64,000 nt of DNA from Thiosulfatihalobacter marinus (GTDB taxonomy: Bacteria > Pseudomonadota > Alphaproteobacteria > Rhodobacterales > Rhodobacteraceae): assembly GCF_016019955.1 (NCBI RefSeq), contig NZ_JAECRZ010000001.1, positions 558,001-622,000 of the forward strand, written 5' to 3'. This document shows, piece after piece, positions 17,567 to 25,202 of the stretch. Position numbers and translations under genes: made by a program. Within the stretch, counting starts at the first letter, position 1, and every line of letters begins with the position of its first letter. The notes under the pieces are model-generated. The model made no database searches, was not told the origin of the DNA, and worked only from the letters and a program-made list of their open reading frames with translations.

Positions 17567-18493
17567 ATGGAAATCGGGCCTTATCTGATGCTGGCCTCGC
17601 TGGAGGGCGCGGTCACGGCGGCGGTGCTGGCATTGACGGCGGTGGGGCTGAGCCTGGTCTTTGGGGTGATGCGCGTGGTCAACGTGGCGCATGGCGAGTT
17701 CTTCATGCTGGGCGCGGTGCTGGCCTGGTGGGTGACTGGTTTGATTGGCGGGCATCCGGCGCTGGGGTTTGCAATGGCGCTGGTGCTGGTGCCGGTGCTG
17801 GTGGCGGGGATCGCCGTGGCGGCGGACATGACGATCCTGAAGCGGATCGCCTATGATCCCGAGCGGACCATCGTGGCGACAATTGGTATTTTATATATCA
17901 TTCAGCAGGTTACGCTTATGACCTATGGGCCGGAGGCGCGTCCCGTCACGCCGCCTTTCAACACGCGGCTGGCGCTGCCCTGGGTCGAATTCGCCGACGG
18001 CGCACCGCGGCTTTACTGGCCCTGGGGGTTGAGCACGACAAGTTACAAGCTGGGCGTGATTGCCGCCGCGGGGGGCGTTCTGGTGGGGGTCTGGGCGTTG
18101 ATGGCGCGCACGCGAATCGGGCTGTTGATGCGCGCCACGCAGCTGGACCGCGACATGGCGCTGGCCTTTGGCATCCCGGTCGAGCGGGTCTATGCGCTGG
18201 TCTTTGGCATCGGCGCCGGGCTGGCGGCGCTGGCGGCGGTGCTGATCGTGCCGATCCAGCAGGCGCATTACCTGATGGGGGGCGACCCGCTTTTGCTGTC
18301 GTTCATCGTGGTGATCATCGGCGGGCTGGGGAGCCTGCCGGGCACCGTGCTGGCGGCGGTGCTGATCGGGCTGTCGGACGGAATCATCTCGGTGTTTTTC
18401 TCGCCCACGCTGGCCAAGATCCTGGCGACGCTTCTGGTGGCGCTGGTGCTGGTGTTCCGCCCGCAGGGATTGTTCGGAGCCAGACCGCGATGA
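17567..18493 (+). CDS. livH: Branched-chain-type ABC permease LivH
   Basis: This 308-residue inner-membrane permease has about eight hydrophobic segments. ALTAVGLSLVFGVMRVVNVAHGEFFMLGA near the N-terminus is the LivH signature, and GGLGSLPGTVLAAVLIGLSDGI is the cytoplasmic loop that contacts the ATPases. GGCGAGGCGG precedes the ATG. Its TGA overlaps the livM ATG (ATGA). With LivM, LivG, LivF and the Tat-type receptor it forms a complete high-affinity importer. In Roseobacter-type bacteria this class carries many ligands beyond branched-chain amino acids, so the gene name gives the class, not the substrate. Confidence 0.92.
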   Translation: MEIGPYLMLASLEGAVTAAVLALTAVGLSLVFGVMRVVNVAHGEFFMLGAVLAWWVTGLIGGHPALGFAMALVLVPVLVAGIAVAADMTILKRIAYDPERTIVATIGILYIIQQVTLMTYGPEARPVTPPFNTRLALPWVEFADGAPRLYWPWGLSTTSYKLGVIAAAGGVLVGVWALMARTRIGLLMRATQLDRDMALAFGIPVERVYALVFGIGAGLAALAAVLIVPIQQAHYLMGGDPLLLSFIVVIIGGLGSLPGTVLAAVLIGLSDGIISVFFSPTLAKILATLLVALVLVFRPQGLFGARPR

Positions 18494-19434
18494 GGGACGG
18501 GCGCAAGACGCTGGGGCTGCATCTGGGGCTGTTGGCGCTGTTGTTCGCGTTGCAGTTCGTGCTGCCGGCCTATCATCACGGCAACCTTGCCCGCATCATG
18601 GTGCTGGCGGCCTATGCGGTGGGTTACAATATCCTGTTCGGGTATACCGGGCTTCTGAGCCTTGGCCATGCGCTGTTCTTTGCCGCCGGGATGTATGGCA
18701 TGGGGCTTTTGGTCAATCAGACCGGCGCGGCGCCACTTGCGGCGCTGATGGCCGGGGTGATCGCCGGCGCGCTGGTGGCGGCGGCGCTGGGGGTGCTGGC
18801 GCTGCGCACCGAGGGCGTGGCCTTTATGATCGTGACGCTGATGTTTGCGCAGGCGGGATACCTGACCGTGCTGTATTTCGGGGCCTATACGCGGGGCGAT
18901 GAAGGGTTTGTCATCCAGCAGGCGCAACGGGTGATGGCGGGGATCGACCTGAGCGATCCGTCCAACCGGTATTTCGCGGGGCTGCTGGTGTTCGGGCTGG
19001 CCATGCTGATCAACCTGTGGCTAGTGCGGACGCGTTTTGGCCGGGTGTTGATCGCCATTCGCGAAAACGAGGAACGCGCCCGGATGCTGGGCTATGACGT
19101 GTTTGTCCACAAGCTGGGCGCGGTGGTGTTGTCGGGAACGATTTCCGCAATGGCGGGCGCAAGTTACGGGCTGTTGTTCGGCTATGTGGGGGCCAGTTTC
19201 GCGTCTGTGCAATATTCTATCTTTCCGCTGCTCTGGGTCTTGCTGGGCGGGGCGGGCACGGTGATCGGGCCGTTTCTGGGCACGCTGTTCATGTTCTATC
19301 TGATCGACCTGAGTTCCGGGCTGACCACCGCCTATATGCTGATTGCGGGGGTGGCGCTGGTGCTGTTGACGCTTTTCGCGCCGCAGGGGCTGGCGGGGGA
19401 GCTGCGCAACCGGGTTTGGAGGTGGTTGCCGTGA
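18490..19434 (+). CDS. livM: Branched-chain-type ABC permease LivM
   Basis: This 314-residue permease partners LivH. YAVGYNILFGYTGLLSLGHALFFAAG is the LivM N-terminal signature, and GGAGTVIGPFLGTLFMFYLIDL is the ATPase-contact region near the C-terminus. It overlaps livH by 4 bases at ATGA and livG by 4 bases at GTGA, the usual arrangement for coupled translation of transporter subunits. Confidence 0.92.
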   Translation: MRDGRKTLGLHLGLLALLFALQFVLPAYHHGNLARIMVLAAYAVGYNILFGYTGLLSLGHALFFAAGMYGMGLLVNQTGAAPLAALMAGVIAGALVAAALGVLALRTEGVAFMIVTLMFAQAGYLTVLYFGAYTRGDEGFVIQQAQRVMAGIDLSDPSNRYFAGLLVFGLAMLINLWLVRTRFGRVLIAIRENEERARMLGYDVFVHKLGAVVLSGTISAMAGASYGLLFGYVGASFASVQYSIFPLLWVLLGGAGTVIGPFLGTLFMFYLIDLSSGLTTAYMLIAGVALVLLTLFAPQGLAGELRNRVWRWLP

Positions 19435-20138
19435 CGCTTTTGTCAACGCAGGGTTTATCCAGGAATTTTGATGGGTTGCGCGCCGTTCATGACGTGGATT
19501 TCGACCTGCCGGAGGGGCAGGTACGTGCGTTGATCGGGCCCAATGGCGCGGGCAAGACCACGTTTGTGAGCATGTTGTGTGGCCGCATCCTGCCCAGTTC
19601 GGGCCGGGTGATGTTCGGCGGCAAGGACATTTCCCATCTGCCGGCGCATCGGCGCATCAATCTGGGCATGGCCTATACGTTCCAGATCACGTCGGTTTTT
19701 GCCAATCTCAGCGTGTTCGAAAACGTCGCGCTTGCGGCGCGCCGTCGGGTGGCCGGGGCAGAGGTGGCGCCGGTTGTCAACGCGGTGCTGGGCCGTGTCG
19801 GGCTGCACGAGCGCCCTGACCAGAACGCCGGAGACCTGAGTTATGGCCACCAGCGCCTGCTGGAGATCGCCATGGGGCTGGCGCAGGCGCCCCGGCTGCT
19901 GATCCTGGATGAACCGACGCAGGGGCTGACCGATCAGGAGATCGCCGACTTCAAGGCATTGATTGGCGACCTGAAGGCGACAACGACGATTCTTTTGATC
20001 GAGCACAACATGAGCGTGGTCATGGAAGTCGCTGATATCGTGACGGTTTTGAATTTCGGAGAGGTGCTGGCGGAAGGCCCGCCCGAGGCCGTTCACGCCA
20101 ACCCGGCGGTGCAGGCGGCCTATCTGGGGACGGGGTGA
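19431..20138 (+). CDS. livG: Branched-chain-type ABC ATP-binding protein LivG
   Basis: This is a 235-residue ATPase subunit. The Walker A motif is GPNGAGKTT near residue 38, the signature is LSYGHQRLLEIAMGLAQ, and Walker B is LLILDEPTQGL with a His switch in IEHNMSVVM. The LivG-specific insert LGMAYTFQITSVFANLSVFENV is present. The GTG at 19431 within GTGA is chosen, with GGAGG 8 bases upstream; a slightly earlier in-frame start would lie on the ribosome site. It powers import together with LivF. Confidence 0.92.
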   Translation: MTLLSTQGLSRNFDGLRAVHDVDFDLPEGQVRALIGPNGAGKTTFVSMLCGRILPSSGRVMFGGKDISHLPAHRRINLGMAYTFQITSVFANLSVFENVALAARRRVAGAEVAPVVNAVLGRVGLHERPDQNAGDLSYGHQRLLEIAMGLAQAPRLLILDEPTQGLTDQEIADFKALIGDLKATTTILLIEHNMSVVMEVADIVTVLNFGEVLAEGPPEAVHANPAVQAAYLGTG

Positions 20139-20833
20139 TGCTGGAACTGGACGGGATCAATGTGGCCTATGGCAAGGCGCAGGTGCTGAGGGATGTATCG
20201 CTGAGCGTGGCGCCTGGGGAAATCCTGTGTCTGCTGGGGCGCAATGGCGCGGGCAAGACCACGACGATGAAGGCGATCATGGGGCTTTTGCCGCTGATGT
20301 CGGGGCGGGTTGTGGTGAATGGGACGGCGGTGTCGGACCTGCCGGCGCACAAGGTGCCCGCGGTTGGTGTGGGGTATGTGCCCCAGGGGCGGCGGCTGTT
20401 TGGCGAATTGACCGTGGCGCAGAACCTGGAAATCGGCCTGCGGGTGCGGCGCGGCGGGCCGGAGGTTCTGGACGGGGTTCTGGCGCTGTTCCCGCGGCTG
20501 GCAGAGCGTTGGTCGCAGCGGGCGCAAACGCTTTCGGGCGGGGAGCAGCAGATGCTGGCCACCGCGCGGGCCTTGTGTTTGCAGCCGTCGGTTTTGTTGC
20601 TGGATGAACCGACCGAAGGGCTGCAACCGTCGATGATCGAGGCGATCCGGCAGGTGATCACAGTCATGCGCGACCGGGGGGTTGCCGTTTTGCTGGTGGA
20701 GCAGCGTGTGGACGCGGTGCTGAGTGTCGCCGACCGGGTGGCCTTTATCGAGAACGGCCGCAACCTGGAGACCCTGCCGGCCGAGGCGCTGCGCGCCGAT
20801 CACGCGATTGTCGAGCGGCATCTGGGGGTGTGA
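20138..20833 (+). CDS. livF: Branched-chain-type ABC ATP-binding protein LivF
   Basis: This is a 231-residue second ATPase subunit. Walker A is GRNGAGKTTTMKAI, the LivF motif GVGYVPQGRRLFGELTV is present, the signature is LSGGEQQMLATARAL, and Walker B is VLLLDEPTEGL. ATG 20138 overlaps the last base of the livG TGA. It ends the operon; 25 bases after the stop lies a 61-bp perfect hairpin element that now separates it from the convergent marR gene and may act as its terminator. Confidence 0.92.
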   Translation: MLELDGINVAYGKAQVLRDVSLSVAPGEILCLLGRNGAGKTTTMKAIMGLLPLMSGRVVVNGTAVSDLPAHKVPAVGVGYVPQGRRLFGELTVAQNLEIGLRVRRGGPEVLDGVLALFPRLAERWSQRAQTLSGGEQQMLATARALCLQPSVLLLDEPTEGLQPSMIEAIRQVITVMRDRGVAVLLVEQRVDAVLSVADRVAFIENGRNLETLPAEALRADHAIVERHLGV

Positions 20834-20858
20834 CGCGGTTTCGCAGGGGGGGCGTGCC

Positions 20859-20919
20859 CTAGGGTCAGGACCCATTAATCCTGCACCACTGGCGCAGGAT
20901 TAATGGGTCCTGACCCTAG
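20859..20919. repeat. 61-bp hairpin element: collapsed copy of the 29.2-kb inverted-repeat element
   Basis: A perfect 26-bp inverted repeat (20859-20884 with 20894-20919; outer part CTAGGGTCAGGACCCATTAA) surrounds a 9-base loop. Both arms match the ends of the element at 29151-29418. The middle reads CCACTGGCGCAGG, exactly what results if that element is deleted between its two TGGCGC hexamers. Each end is CTAG, consistent with a duplicated target. The right CTAG provides the TAG stop of the marR gene. It can fold as a strong hairpin on either transcript. Confidence 0.85.
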
Positions 20920-21350
20920 GTCAGCTTGCGCAACAACAGCAGGAACACCGCCCGTTCGCCCTCGGTCAGGGGCGCGAGTGTGGATGCGGTGATCTCCTGG
21001 GCGCGGGGCAGGAGCCGGTCATAGGCGGCCCAGGCCGCGGCGGTGGGTTTGAGCAAAAGCCGCCGCTGATCCGTCGGATCGGGCTTGTCGGCGACAAAGC
21101 CCTTGCGGCGCAGCCGATCGACCACCCCCTTGATCGTGGCTGCATCCATCGCGGTGGCACGGCCCAGGGCATTCTGGGAAATCTCGCCCAGTTCGCACAG
21201 CTTGGCCAGGGCGGCGAACTGGGTGGGCGTCAGTTCCGGGATCAGGCTGGCGAACAGGGCCAGGTGGCGCTGGTTGGCGCGGCGCATGACAAAGCCCACC
21301 TGATCGTCCAGTTTATAGTCAATCGGGTCGGTTGCGGCGGGCGCGGTCAT
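20916..21350 (-). CDS. MarR-family transcriptional regulator
   Basis: This is a 144-residue dimeric winged-helix regulator. ELTPTQFAALAKLCELGEISQNALGRATAMDAATIKGVVDRLRRKGFV is the recognition region, and KPDPTDQRRLLLKPT is the wing. ATG 21350 has AAGGA 8 bases upstream; the open frame extends much farther but without conserved sequence. It is divergent from the molybdenum hydroxylase operon, and a palindrome over that promoter (21401-21417) is the likely operator. The stop TAG lies within CTAG at the edge of the hairpin element. MarR proteins of such clusters usually sense an aromatic substrate or its CoA ester. Confidence 0.9.
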   Translation of the reverse strand: MTAPAATDPIDYKLDDQVGFVMRRANQRHLALFASLIPELTPTQFAALAKLCELGEISQNALGRATAMDAATIKGVVDRLRRKGFVADKPDPTDQRRLLLKPTAAAWAAYDRLLPRAQEITASTLAPLTEGERAVFLLLLRKLT

Positions 21351-21379
21351 CGCGGTGTCCTTGGGTTGTGCGGCTGTTG

Positions 21380-21423
21380 TTGACAGGGTTTGTACGGTGC
21401 CGCAAAATCCATTTGCGTACAAA
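21380..21423 (+). promoter_or_regulatory. Promoter and MarR-type operator of the molybdenum hydroxylase operon
   Basis: TTGACA (21380-21385) is followed after 17 bases by CAAAAT (21403-21408), a plausible sigma-70 pair. CGCAAAATCCATTTGCG (21401-21417) is a palindrome with 6-base arms covering the -10 site. TTTGTACG (21389-21396) and CGTACAAA (21416-21423) form a second, wider inverted repeat. The layout fits repression by the divergent MarR protein. Confidence 0.6.
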
Positions 21424-21461
21424 CAATATGGATCACCCCGGAAACAGGGTGGGAGGCCAGA

Positions 21462-22304
21462 ATGGGGATATATCACCGCCCATGCAACCTCGAAGACGCG
21501 CTGTGGGTATTGGCCGGGGGCGGGGTGACGATTGCGGCCGGGTGCACGGATCTGTTTGCGGCGACGGACGCGCCGGAACTGGCGGGGCCGGTTCTGGACA
21601 TCACCGCGCTTGACGCGTTGCGCGGAGTGCAGGCGACGGCCGAGGGCTGGCGGATTGGCGCGGCAACCCCCTGGGCGGAGATTGCCCGCGCGCCCTTGCC
21701 GGGCGGGTTTGACATGTTGCGGGCGGCCGCGCGCGAGGTGGGGTCGGTGCAGATCCAGAATGCCGCTACGGTGGCCGGCAACCTGTGCAACGCCTCGCCC
21801 GCCGCCGATGGCGTGCCGGCGTTGCTGGCGCTGGAGGCGGAGGTCGAACTGGCCTCGGTTCGGGGGCGGCGGCGGGTGCGGCTGGAGGATTTTCTGACCG
21901 GGGTGCGGCAGACGGCACTGGCGGGCGATGAAATGGTGCTGGCGGTGCATGTGCCGCGCCATGGCGCAGATGGGCAGAGCCGGTTTTTGAAGCTGGGCGC
22001 GCGCCGCTATATGGTGATCTCGATTGCCATGGTGGCCGTGCGTGTGGTGTTGACGCAGGACCGTATCGACAGGGCGGCCATTGCCGTGGGCGCGTGCAGC
22101 CCGGTGGCGCGCCGCCTGCCGGCGGTTGAGGCGGCGCTTGCCGGGCTGCCCCTGGCCAGGGCGGCGGGCGCGGTGGATGCGGCCGCAATTGGCGCGGCGC
22201 TGGATCCGATCACCGACATGCGCGCCGGGGCGGGCTATCGCGGCGCGGCGGCGGGCGAATTGGTGCGGCGGGCCTTGCGGGAAATTGCCGGAGGGGCGTC
22301 ATGA
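21462..22304 (+). CDS. Molybdenum hydroxylase FAD-binding subunit (xanthine dehydrogenase family, medium subunit)
   Basis: This 280-residue subunit carries FAD. GGGVTIAAGCTDLFA (residues 20-34) is the PCMH-type flavin loop, and VGSVQIQNAATVAGNLCNASPAADGVPALLAL is the second flavin motif of CoxM/XdhB proteins. GGGAGG precedes ATG 21462. It overlaps the fused Fe-S/molybdenum subunit by 4 bases (ATGA). It should take electrons from the [2Fe-2S] clusters of that subunit and pass them to an acceptor. The cofactor set fits hydroxylation of an electron-poor ring carbon with water as the oxygen source. Confidence 0.9.
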   Translation: MGIYHRPCNLEDALWVLAGGGVTIAAGCTDLFAATDAPELAGPVLDITALDALRGVQATAEGWRIGAATPWAEIARAPLPGGFDMLRAAAREVGSVQIQNAATVAGNLCNASPAADGVPALLALEAEVELASVRGRRRVRLEDFLTGVRQTALAGDEMVLAVHVPRHGADGQSRFLKLGARRYMVISIAMVAVRVVLTQDRIDRAAIAVGACSPVARRLPAVEAALAGLPLARAAGAVDAAAIGAALDPITDMRAGAGYRGAAAGELVRRALREIAGGAS

Positions 22305-25027
22305 AGGACGAGGTGGGTATTCCGCTGATCGTGAACGGAACCCCTTGCCAGGTTTCGGCAGGGCCGGGGCGGCGGCTGTCGCAGGTGCTGCGCGAGGATC
22401 TGGGTTTGCGCGGCACCAAGGTGGGCTGTGACGCGGGCGATTGCGGGGCCTGTTCGGTGCTGATGGATGGGGCGGTGACTTGCGCCTGTCTGATGCCGGT
22501 TGCCCAGGCGGCGGGGCGCGCGGTGGAAACTGTCGAGGCGTTGGGACCGGGGGGGCCTGATGCGTTGCAGCGCGCCTTTCTGCGCCACGGGGCGGCGCAG
22601 TGCGGGATTTGCACGCCAGGCATGTTGATGGCGGCGACGGCGTTGATCCGGCGCAGCCCGGCCCCGACGCGGGCCGAGGTGGAGGAGGCGCTTGGGGGCG
22701 TTCTGTGCCGGTGCACCGGCTATGCCAGGATCGTGGATGCGGTGATGGATGTGGCCGGAGCGGCGTCTGGTCCGGTGCCTGGGCGGGGCGCGGCGGTGGG
22801 CGCGTCTGTCGAGCGGCTGGACGGTGTGCCCAAGGTGCTTGGGACCGAACGGTTCGGGGCTGACGAGGTGCCCGAGGGCGCGCTGTTGGTGCGGGCGGTG
22901 CGATCGCCCCATGCCCATGCGGGATTTCATTTTGGCGATCTGGCGGCCTGGTCCGCGCGCCATGGCGTGGAGGTGTTCACCGCCGCTGATATTCCCGGTG
23001 ACAACCGGTTCAGCGTGATCCCGGCCTTTGCCGATCAGCCGGCGCTGGCCGATGGTGTGGCGCGGATGCGCGGCGAGGCTGTGGCGGTGGTGGCCGGTGC
23101 GCCAGAGGTGATCGAAGCGCTGGAATTCGGCGACTTTCCGGTGACATGGGAGCCGCGGGAGGCGCTGGAGGATGCGTGTGCGGCGCAAGGCGACGGCGTA
23201 GCGCGGATACATGCGGATCGCGCGGGCAACGTGCTGATCAAGGGGCATGTCAGGACCGGCGATCCGCTGGGCGCGCTGGACGGGGCGGCGCATGTGGTGG
23301 CGCGCGAGATCGAGACCGGCTGGGTGGAACATGCCTATATCGAGCCCGAGGCCGGTGTTGCCTGGATGGAGGGCGATGTTCTGAATATCCGGGCCTGCAC
23401 ACAGGCGCCGGTGATGGACCGCGATGACACGGCGCGGGTGCTGGGCCTGCCGCCTGGGCGGGTGCGGATACGCCCTGCGGCCACGGGGGGCGGGTTTGGC
23501 GCAAAGCTGGACCTGTCGCTGCAACCGCTGATCGGGCTGGTGACGCTGAAGACCGGGCGCCCGGCGCGCATGGTCTTTACCCGGCGCGAGAGCATGGCGG
23601 CGACCACGAAACGCCATCCTGCCAGGATGCGCGCGCGGATCGGTGCCGATGCCGGCGGACGCCTGTGCGGGATGTGGTTTGACGGGGATTTTGATACCGG
23701 CGCCTATGCCAGCTGGGGGCCGACAGTGGCGGTGCGGGTGCCGGTTCATGCGTCGGGGCCGTATAAGGTGCCCCATTACCGGGCCGAGGCGCGGGCGGTG
23801 CATACCAACGGGCCGGTGGCGGGCGCGTTTCGCGGCTTTGGCGTGCCGCAGGCGGCGATCTTGCAGGAAACGATGTTTGACGAACTGGCGGATGCGGTCG
23901 GGCTGGATCGGCTGGAGTTTCGCCGGGTAAACGCGCTGCGCGACGGGCAGGCGAGCGTATGCGGACAGGTGTTGCAGGGCGTTGGCATCGCGGCCTGTCT
24001 GGAGGCATTGCAGGAGGAGTGGCGCGCCGGATCGGCGCGGGTGGCGGCGTTCAATGCGAAAGGTGGCGACATGAGACGGGGGCTGGGCGTGGCCAGTTGC
24101 TGGTATGGGTGTGGCAACACGGCGCTGCCCAACCCCTCGACGATCCGTATTGGCGTGACCCCGGCGGGCGCGGTGCGGCTGCATCAGGGGGCAATGGATA
24201 TCGGGCAGGGCGCCAACACGGTGATTGCGCAGATCGCGGCGGATGCGCTGGGGCTGCCGGTGCATGCGCTGGAGCTGGTGGATGCCGATACCGCGCAGAC
24301 GCCCGATTGCGGCAAGACCTCTGCCAGCCGACAGACCGTGGTGACGGGCAATGCCGCGTTGCGCGCCGGGCAGGCGTTGCGTGCTCGGATACTGGCGCTG
24401 ACCAATATGGGGGATGGCGCGCGGCTGGCGCTGGAGAACGGCACGCTGGTGGTGAGCGATGGCGCGCGGCGCGCGGTGGTGGAGCCGGCCCGGCTGTCGG
24501 TGGGGCCGCTGGGCTATGTGCTGGTGGCCGAGGAAACCTATGATCCGCCGACGCAGGCGTTGGACGAGAACGGGCAGGGCGCGCCCTATGCGGTCTATGG
24601 GTATGGCGCGCAGATGGCCGAGTTGGAGGTGGATACAAGGCTGGGCACGGTGAGGGTGCTGCGCATGGTGGCGGCGCATGATCTGGGCCGGGTGATCAAT
24701 CCGCAACTGGCCGAAGGGCAGATCGAGGGCGGAATCGCGCAGGGGCTGGGGCTTGCGCTGATGGAGGAATATGTGCCGGGGCGCACGGACAATCTGCATG
24801 ATTATCTGATCCCGACAGTGGGCGACATGCCCGAAATCCGCTCGATCCTGATCGAGGTGCCGGACCCCGAAGGGCCGATGGGCGCCAAGGGGCTGGGCGA
24901 ACATGTGCTGATCCCCACGGCACCGGCGATCTTGAACGCGATCCGCCATGCCTGCGGAGCACGGATCACGCGGTTGCCGGCGCGGCCCGACCGGGTGCTG
25001 GCGGCGATACGGGAGGCGGAGTCATGA
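22301..25027 (+). CDS. Molybdenum hydroxylase, fused [2Fe-2S] and molybdopterin subunit
   Basis: This 908-residue protein joins the small and large subunits of the xanthine dehydrogenase family. Cys43, 48, 51 and 63 form the plant-type [2Fe-2S] site. Cys101, 104, 136 and 138 form the second cluster (CGICTPGM, CRCTGY). From about residue 165 to the end is the molybdenum domain, with GGGFGAKLD, GAFRGFGVPQ and the catalytic Glu867 in GAKGLGEH. Nicotinate, isoquinoline and aldehyde oxidoreductases share this fold. The Phe/Arg substrate residues of true xanthine dehydrogenase cannot be assigned by eye. The neighbouring 6-hydroxynicotinate reductase-like gene points to an N-heteroaromatic acid. Confidence 0.9.
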   Translation: MKDEVGIPLIVNGTPCQVSAGPGRRLSQVLREDLGLRGTKVGCDAGDCGACSVLMDGAVTCACLMPVAQAAGRAVETVEALGPGGPDALQRAFLRHGAAQCGICTPGMLMAATALIRRSPAPTRAEVEEALGGVLCRCTGYARIVDAVMDVAGAASGPVPGRGAAVGASVERLDGVPKVLGTERFGADEVPEGALLVRAVRSPHAHAGFHFGDLAAWSARHGVEVFTAADIPGDNRFSVIPAFADQPALADGVARMRGEAVAVVAGAPEVIEALEFGDFPVTWEPREALEDACAAQGDGVARIHADRAGNVLIKGHVRTGDPLGALDGAAHVVAREIETGWVEHAYIEPEAGVAWMEGDVLNIRACTQAPVMDRDDTARVLGLPPGRVRIRPAATGGGFGAKLDLSLQPLIGLVTLKTGRPARMVFTRRESMAATTKRHPARMRARIGADAGGRLCGMWFDGDFDTGAYASWGPTVAVRVPVHASGPYKVPHYRAEARAVHTNGPVAGAFRGFGVPQAAILQETMFDELADAVGLDRLEFRRVNALRDGQASVCGQVLQGVGIAACLEALQEEWRAGSARVAAFNAKGGDMRRGLGVASCWYGCGNTALPNPSTIRIGVTPAGAVRLHQGAMDIGQGANTVIAQIAADALGLPVHALELVDADTAQTPDCGKTSASRQTVVTGNAALRAGQALRARILALTNMGDGARLALENGTLVVSDGARRAVVEPARLSVGPLGYVLVAEETYDPPTQALDENGQGAPYAVYGYGAQMAELEVDTRLGTVRVLRMVAAHDLGRVINPQLAEGQIEGGIAQGLGLALMEEYVPGRTDNLHDYLIPTVGDMPEIRSILIEVPDPEGPMGAKGLGEHVLIPTAPAILNAIRHACGARITRLPARPDRVLAAIREAES

Positions 25028-25134
25028 GCGGTGAGCGGTGGCTGCGCTCGCCCGGATGGGCGCTTTGGCGGAGCGGTGAAACGCGTGGCTCGGGTCGTGA
25101 AAGTCGCGAGGGATCATATGGTTGCGGCGTTGAA

Positions 25135-25163
25135 AGCGCCCGCCGTGGGGGCGGGCGGGCGCT
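25135..25163 (+). promoter_or_regulatory. Intra-operon hairpin before the reductase gene
   Basis: AGCGCCCGCC (25135-25144) pairs perfectly with GGCGGGCGCT (25154-25163) over a 9-base loop, inside the 175-base gap between the molybdenum subunit and reductase genes. There is no T run. It may stabilise or attenuate the upstream message. No convincing gene was seen in the gap. Confidence 0.5.
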
Positions 25164-25202
25164 GTCACCGCGGCGCGATGGCTTGGTGGGAGGCGTGGTG
25201 CG

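Noticed and set aside
22235-24949. Very long open frame opposite the molybdenum hydroxylase gene (over 900 codons)
   Set aside because: High-GC genes leave the antisense frame open; the translation is low-complexity Arg/His/Pro/Gln with no domain, while the + strand frame has complete cofactor motifs.
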